From NCBI RefSeq assembly GCF_018614095.1, contig NZ_JAGGOY010000046.1, positions 30,795 through 94,794 of the forward strand: a stretch of DNA of 64,000 nt, written 5' to 3'. The position numbers and the translations under genes were made by a program. Below, piece after piece: positions 59,785 through 64,000 of the stretch. Position 1 is the first letter of the stretch, and every line of letters starts with the position of its first letter. The DNA is from Streptomyces sp. ISL-87 (GTDB lineage Bacteria; Actinomycetota; Actinomycetes; Streptomycetales; Streptomycetaceae). Under the pieces are notes generated by a model. It made no database searches and was not told where the DNA came from. It worked only from the letters and a program-made list of their open reading frames with translations.

Positions 59785-60653
59785 GCGCCCGGAGCGCCCG
59801 GAGCGCCCGGAGCGCCCGAAGCACCCGAAGCACCCGCAGCCGGCGGCTCGGACTGGCCGGCCGGTACGCCACGCTGACGCTGATGCTCGTGGTCATGCTC
59901 GGGCCGATCACCTGGCAGTTCCTCACCTCGATCCGCGGCCGCACGGAGAACGTGTACGACGGGGTGCTGCCCTCACAGCCCACCCTCGACAACTACGTCC
60001 GGGTCGCCGAATCGTTCCCACTGCTCCAGTACGTTGGCAACACCCTGATCGTCGCGGCCCTCGCCATCACCTCGAACACGCTGTTCGCGGCGATGGGCGG
60101 ATACGCCCTTTCCCGGGCCGGCTGGAAGGGCCGCAAGGCCGTGTTCACCGTGCTGGTGGCGACCCTGATGTTCCCCTTCGAGTCCGTGATGATCTCGATG
60201 TTCCTCACGGTCCGCGAGATGGGCCTGGTCGACACCCTGATCGGTGTCTGGCTGCCCGGCGCGGTCTCCGTCCTGAACATCATGATCATGCGGGCGTCCT
60301 TCCTCTCCGTACCCCAGGAGATCGAGGAGGCCGCGGTCCTGGACGGGGCGGGCGAGTGGACCCGCTTCACCCGGGTCTTCCTCCCCGCCGCCAAAGGCGC
60401 CCTGGCCGTCGTCTGCATCACCAGCTTCATGGGCGCCTGGGACGACTTCCTCTGGCCCCTGCTGGTCCTCACCAATAGCGACAACTACACCCTCCAGCTC
60501 GGGCTGAAGACCCTGGCCGGCGCCACCACCGTCAACGACCAGCGGCTCATCGCCGCCGGTGCGATGGCCGCGCTCATCCCGATGATGCTGCTCTTCTTCG
60601 CCCTCCAGCGTTTCTTCTTCAAGGGCGTGGGCGAGGGAGCAGTCAAGACCTGA
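59781..60653 (+). CDS. ABC sugar transporter permease 2 (MalG-like)
   Basis: The 290-residue permease starts at TTG 59781 overlapping the previous stop. It has the CUT1 features LTSIRGRTENVYDG, YALSRAGWKGRK and the EAA loop EEAAVLDGAGEWTRFTRVFLP. The first 20 residues are an unusual (A/T)RS repeat coded by six 9-bp units (59783-59836), giving a strongly basic cytoplasmic N-terminus. It pairs with the upstream permease to form the channel. Confidence 0.92.
   Translation: MSARSARSARSARSTRSTRSRRLGLAGRYATLTLMLVVMLGPITWQFLTSIRGRTENVYDGVLPSQPTLDNYVRVAESFPLLQYVGNTLIVAALAITSNTLFAAMGGYALSRAGWKGRKAVFTVLVATLMFPFESVMISMFLTVREMGLVDTLIGVWLPGAVSVLNIMIMRASFLSVPQEIEEAAVLDGAGEWTRFTRVFLPAAKGALAVVCITSFMGAWDDFLWPLLVLTNSDNYTLQLGLKTLAGATTVNDQRLIAAGAMAALIPMMLLFFALQRFFFKGVGEGAVKT
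59783..59836 (+). repeat. 9-bp tandem repeat at the 5' end of the second permease gene
   Basis: GAGCGCCCG occurs four times (59783, 59792, 59801, 59810), followed by two AAGCACCCG units (59819, 59828). It codes for ARS/TRS repeats starting at the second codon. Confidence 0.9.
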
Positions 60654-60711
60654 GTCCCATACAGCCCGCTCGTTGCACGACACACGACCTCCCTCCCCTG
60701 GAGCAACCGTC

Positions 60712-63700
60712 ATGCATGACGACCGCAGCATCACCGAACAACGCCTCCGCCGGGTCCTCAAGGAGCGCATCAAGCCCGCCGTCCACTCCCGCTCCGTCCC
60801 GCTGACCATCGAGCGGTGGGAGGCCCCGGGCGAGCCCGTCCCGGTGGCCGAAGGCCTGGCCGCGACGTACGGATCCTGCGCGATCGGCGACACGTGGGGC
60901 CCGGCCTGGGGCACCACCTGGTTCAAGGTCACCGGCTCCGTCCCCGCCGACTGGGCCGGCCGCACCGTCGAGGCCGTCCTCGACCTCGGCTTCGACCGGA
61001 TGATGCCCGGCTTCCAGTGCGAGGGCCTGGTCCACCGCCCCGACGGCGGGGAGATCAAGGCTCTCAACCCGTACAACGACTGGGTGCGCGTCGCCGACTC
61101 CGCCGAGGGCGGCGAGCGCGTCGAGTGGTACGTCGAGGCCGCCTCCAACCCCGTCCTCGTCGAGCACCGAGCCACCTACGAGGGCGACAGGCAGACCAGC
61201 GGCGACCAGCCCCTCTACCGGCTCGCCCGGATGGACCTCGCCGTCTTCGAGACCGAGGTCTGGGAACTCGTCCAGGACCTCGAAGTCCTCTACGACCTCA
61301 TGACCCAGCTCTCCGGGAGCGACGCCCGGCGGTACGAGATCCTGCGCGCCATCGACGCGGCGCTGGACGCCGTCGACCTCGGCGACGTCCCCGGAACGGC
61401 GGCCGGCGCCCGCGCGCGGCTGGCCGCGGTGCTCGCCGCCCCCGCCAACGCCTCCGCGCACCGGATCAGCGCGGTCGGCCACGCCCACATCGACTCCGCC
61501 TGGCTGTGGCCGCTTCGCGAGACGGTCCGCAAGGTCTCCCGCACCGCGTCCAACATGGTCAACCTGATGGACGAGCACCCCGAGTTCGTCTTCGCCATGT
61601 CGCAGGCACAGCAGCTCGACTGGATCAAGACCTACCGCCCCGCGCTCTTCGAGCGGGTCAAGAAGAAGGTGGCGGACGGCCAGTTCGTGCCGGTCGGCGG
61701 GATGTGGGTGGAGTCCGACACCAACATGGTCGGCGGCGAGGCCATGGCCCGCCAGTTCCTCTACGGCAAGAAGTTCTTCCTCGACGAGTTCGGCATCGAG
61801 ACCCGCAACGTGTGGCTGCCCGACTCCTTCGGCTACACCGCCGCGATGCCGCAGATCGTCAAGCTCTCCGGCTCCAAATGGTTCCTCACCCAGAAGATCT
61901 GCTGGTCCCAGGTCAACAAGTTCCCGCACCACACCTTCTGGTGGGAGGGCATCGACGGCACCCGCGTCTTCACGCACTTCCCGCCCGTCGACACCTACAA
62001 CAGCGACCTGGGCGGCGCCCAACTGGCGCACGCCGCACGCAACTACCAGGAGAAGGGCCGGGGTTCGCGCTCCCTGGCCCCCTTCGGCTGGGGCGACGGC
62101 GGTGGCGGCCCCACCCGCGAACAGCTGGCCCGGGCCAAGCGGCAGCGGAACCTGGAAGGTTCCCCGCGGGTCGAGATCGAACGCCCCGACGCCTTCTTCG
62201 AGAAGGCCCACGCCGAGTACGAAGACGCCCCCGTCTGGGCCGGCGAGCTGTACCTGGAGCTGCACCGGGGGACGTACACCTCCCAGGCCAAGACCAAGCA
62301 GGGCAACCGGCGCAGCGAATCACTGCTGCGCGAGGCCGAGCTGTGGGCGGCCACCGCCGCGGTGAGGGTGGCGGGGTACGGATACCCGTACGAGGAGCTG
62401 GAGCGGATCTGGAAGACGGTGCTGCTCCACCAGTTCCACGACATCCTGCCGGGGTCCTCCATCGCCTGGGTGCACCGCGAGGCGCGCGCGACGTACGCGA
62501 AGGTACGGGAGGAGCTGCGCGGGATCACCCTCGCCGCGCAGATCGCGCTGGCGGGCGAGGGCGAGGAGGAACTGGTCTTCAACTGCGCCCCGCACACCCG
62601 GCGCGGCATCCCGGCGGGCGGCGCGGGCCGCCCGGTGGCGCCGCGGCAGCCGGTCACCGTCGAGGAGCGGCTCGGCGGCGGGCAGATCCTCGACAATGGG
62701 CGGCTGCTGGTGGAGATCGACGGCCGCGGGCTGATCGTGTCGGCGTACGACCTGGAGGCGGGCCGGGAGTCGGTGGCCCCCGGCCGCGCGGCGAACCTGC
62801 TGCAGATCCACCCCGACTTCCCGAACATGTGGGACGCCTGGGACATCGACTCGTTCTACCGCAACAACGTCACCGACCTGGTGGATCTGGAGGGGCTGGA
62901 GATCACGGAGCTCGGCCCCGAGTCGGCGACGGTGCGCGTCACCCGCTCCTTCGGCTCCTCCAGGGCGGTTCAGTCGATCACCCTGCGGGCCGGGGCCAAG
63001 ACGGTCGACATCGTCACGGAGGTGGACTGGCACGATACGGAGAAGCTCCTCAAGGCCGCCTTTCCGCTGGATGTGAAGGCCGAACGGACGGCCTCGGAGA
63101 CCCAGTTCGGGCACGTCTACCGGGCCACGCACACCAACACCTCATGGGAGGCGGCCAAGTTCGAGATCTGCGCGCACCGCTGGATCCACGCGGAGGAGCC
63201 CGGCTGGGGAGTGGCGGTGCTCAACGACTCCACGTACGGCCATGACGTGACCCGTGATGTGCGTGCGGACGGCGGCCAGACCACCACGGTCCGGCTCTCG
63301 CTCCTGCGGGCCCCCCGCTACCCCGACCCGGAGACCGACCAGGGCAGCCACACCCTGAGCTTCTCACTCGCCCCGGGCGCCGCGATCGGGGACGCGGTCC
63401 GCGAGGGCCACGGGCTCAACCTGCCCGAGCGGGTGCTGTCCGGCGCGGGTCCGGTGGCCCCGCTGGTGGCGGTGGACCAGGACGCGGTGGTGGTCGAGGC
63501 GGTCAAGCTGGCCGAGGACCGCAGCGGCGATGTGATCGTCCGCCTCTACGAGTCCCGGGGTGGCCGGGCCACGGCGACCCTGTCGGCGGACTTCCCGCTC
63601 ACGGCCGCGGTCGAGAGCGATCTGCTGGAGCGGCCTCTGGCGGGTACGGCCGTAGGCGCCCCGGCGGCGGACGGCACGGTCCGGCTCACCCTGCGCCCGT

Positions 63701-63735
63701 TCCAGATCGTCACGGTCCGCCTCCATCGCGCCTGA
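60712..63735 (+). CDS. Alpha-mannosidase (GH38)
   Basis: The 1007-residue enzyme is of full GH38 length. The N-terminal sandwich (GTTWFKVTGSVPADWAGRTVE) is followed by the catalytic barrel with zinc-binding VGHAHIDSAWLWP, GGMWVESDTNMVGGEA, the nucleophile Asp in LPDSFGYTAAMPQI and HHTFWWEGIDGTRV, then HQFHDILPGSSI and the beta-rich C-terminal half (HRWIHAEEPGWGVAVLNDSTYGHD). No signal peptide, so it works in the cytoplasm on oligosaccharides brought in by the preceding ABC importer. GGAG lies 9 nt before ATG 60712. It is the last gene of the operon. Confidence 0.95.
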   Translation: MHDDRSITEQRLRRVLKERIKPAVHSRSVPLTIERWEAPGEPVPVAEGLAATYGSCAIGDTWGPAWGTTWFKVTGSVPADWAGRTVEAVLDLGFDRMMPGFQCEGLVHRPDGGEIKALNPYNDWVRVADSAEGGERVEWYVEAASNPVLVEHRATYEGDRQTSGDQPLYRLARMDLAVFETEVWELVQDLEVLYDLMTQLSGSDARRYEILRAIDAALDAVDLGDVPGTAAGARARLAAVLAAPANASAHRISAVGHAHIDSAWLWPLRETVRKVSRTASNMVNLMDEHPEFVFAMSQAQQLDWIKTYRPALFERVKKKVADGQFVPVGGMWVESDTNMVGGEAMARQFLYGKKFFLDEFGIETRNVWLPDSFGYTAAMPQIVKLSGSKWFLTQKICWSQVNKFPHHTFWWEGIDGTRVFTHFPPVDTYNSDLGGAQLAHAARNYQEKGRGSRSLAPFGWGDGGGGPTREQLARAKRQRNLEGSPRVEIERPDAFFEKAHAEYEDAPVWAGELYLELHRGTYTSQAKTKQGNRRSESLLREAELWAATAAVRVAGYGYPYEELERIWKTVLLHQFHDILPGSSIAWVHREARATYAKVREELRGITLAAQIALAGEGEEELVFNCAPHTRRGIPAGGAGRPVAPRQPVTVEERLGGGQILDNGRLLVEIDGRGLIVSAYDLEAGRESVAPGRAANLLQIHPDFPNMWDAWDIDSFYRNNVTDLVDLEGLEITELGPESATVRVTRSFGSSRAVQSITLRAGAKTVDIVTEVDWHDTEKLLKAAFPLDVKAERTASETQFGHVYRATHTNTSWEAAKFEICAHRWIHAEEPGWGVAVLNDSTYGHDVTRDVRADGGQTTTVRLSLLRAPRYPDPETDQGSHTLSFSLAPGAAIGDAVREGHGLNLPERVLSGAGPVAPLVAVDQDAVVVEAVKLAEDRSGDVIVRLYESRGGRATATLSADFPLTAAVESDLLERPLAGTAVGAPAADGTVRLTLRPFQIVTVRLHRA

Positions 63736-63781
63736 CGCGCCTGACGCGCCTGACGCGCCTGACGCGCCTGACGTGCCTGAC
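63728..63781 (+). repeat. 9-bp tandem repeat containing the alpha-mannosidase stop codon
   Basis: Six 9-bp units GCGCCTGAC (the last one GTGCCTGAC) start at 63728. The first holds the real TGA at 63733-63735, and the following units repeat TGA in the same reading frame every nine bases. Confidence 0.88.
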
Positions 63782-63796
63782 GGTCAGACATCTTTC

Positions 63797-63826
63797 GGCC
63801 CCGGCCCGGCTATCCGGGCCGGGGCC
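63797..63826 (+). terminator. Terminator hairpin of the ABC/GH38 operon
   Basis: Perfect 13-bp GC-rich arms (63797-63809 and 63814-63826) enclose a CTAT loop, 61 bases after the alpha-mannosidase stop. Confidence 0.85.
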
Positions 63827-63905
63827 CCGCCGCTTCGTCCCAGGCGCCGGGGCTCAGGTAGTGGTTTGGCGTGCCCGGCGGCCAGTACGGTGCGCAGCGC
63901 CGCTA

Positions 63906-63981
63906 GTGCCGTGACCGGCAAGGTTCACCGGGTCGCGACGCTCCCCCAGCTACCGCTGGGAGGTGTCCCCAGGCACGGCAC
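63906..63981. repeat. Nested inverted-repeat element at the right edge
   Basis: Outer arms GTGCCGTG (63906-63913) and CACGGCAC (63974-63981) enclose an inner perfect hairpin CCCAGC-TACC-GCTGGG (63945-63960). The non-coding, highly structured sequence looks like a dispersed REP or MITE-type element, or the end of an insertion element lying beyond the window. No gene is seen from 63736 to the end. Confidence 0.5.
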
Positions 63982-64000
63982 CTCGCCGCGTTGTCGGACC

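Overview
The window is high-GC actinobacterial DNA, almost certainly from a Streptomyces chromosome. The evidence is extreme GC bias at third codon positions, frequent GTG and TTG starts, ATGA/GTGA gene overlaps, rare TTA codons, a conservon (cvnA-D plus P450), a STAS/RsbW-type pair, MsiK-style ABC importers without an ATPase, and many secondary-metabolism enzymes.

Layout. 1-990: end of an integrated element. It holds a partial hypothetical gene running off the left edge, integrase-arm-like repeats and the 3' part of a tRNA-Pro(GGG) gene acting as attachment site, followed by a strong hairpin. 1303-3533: a PAP2-type membrane phosphatase/transferase and an unknown protein. 3832-8275: conservon cvnA-B-C-D and a CYP157-type P450 lacking the ExxR motif. 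8291-10302 (minus): class I terpene synthase and a SAM methyltransferase, a likely methylated-terpenoid cassette. 10811-13996: ImmA/IrrE-like protease, MAB_1171c-type membrane protein and FAD oxidoreductase, with TTA codons. 14083-20671: small hydrophobic protein, STAS and anti-sigma proteins, a broken SAP/DUF6434-like gene, MFS exporter with divergent AraC regulator, a DHFR-like reductase, an enoyl-CoA hydratase-family protein and an SDR remnant.

22102-39456 (minus) is the most distinctive part: a tightly overlapped seven-gene operon around a compact PUFA-synthase-like iterative PKS. PKS A is [PfaD/NPD-like flavoprotein]-KS-AT-ACP-KR and PKS B is KS-AT-DH-phosphopantetheinyl transferase. They are followed by a free ACP, alpha/beta hydrolase, GT1 glycosyltransferase, a large zinc-ribbon methyltransferase and a degenerate galactokinase-like protein. 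A divergent LysR regulator (40083-40976) is the likely controller. The architecture predicts a reduced or partly unsaturated acyl chain that is released, glycosylated and methylated: a glycolipid-like product I cannot match to a known compound. The operon is flanked by two secreted proteins (20794-22065 minus, 41087-42346 plus) with different N-terminal domains but nearly the same C-terminal domain, so the DNA forms an inverted repeat about 21 kb apart.

42411-50446: second P450, esterase-D-like hydrolase, secreted CYTH-like protein, membrane sulfite-oxidase-type molybdoenzyme, and an operon of a small TTA-containing protein, polyprenyl diphosphate synthase and MpaB/Lcp-type oxygenase. 50653-63735: glycan use and general metabolism: GH89, GH27 with ricin-like lectin, TetR regulator, PLP dehydratase, universal stress protein, sugar ABC importer and GH38 alpha-mannosidase. 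A recurrent oddity is short in-register tandem repeats at gene ends, several containing the stop codon itself.
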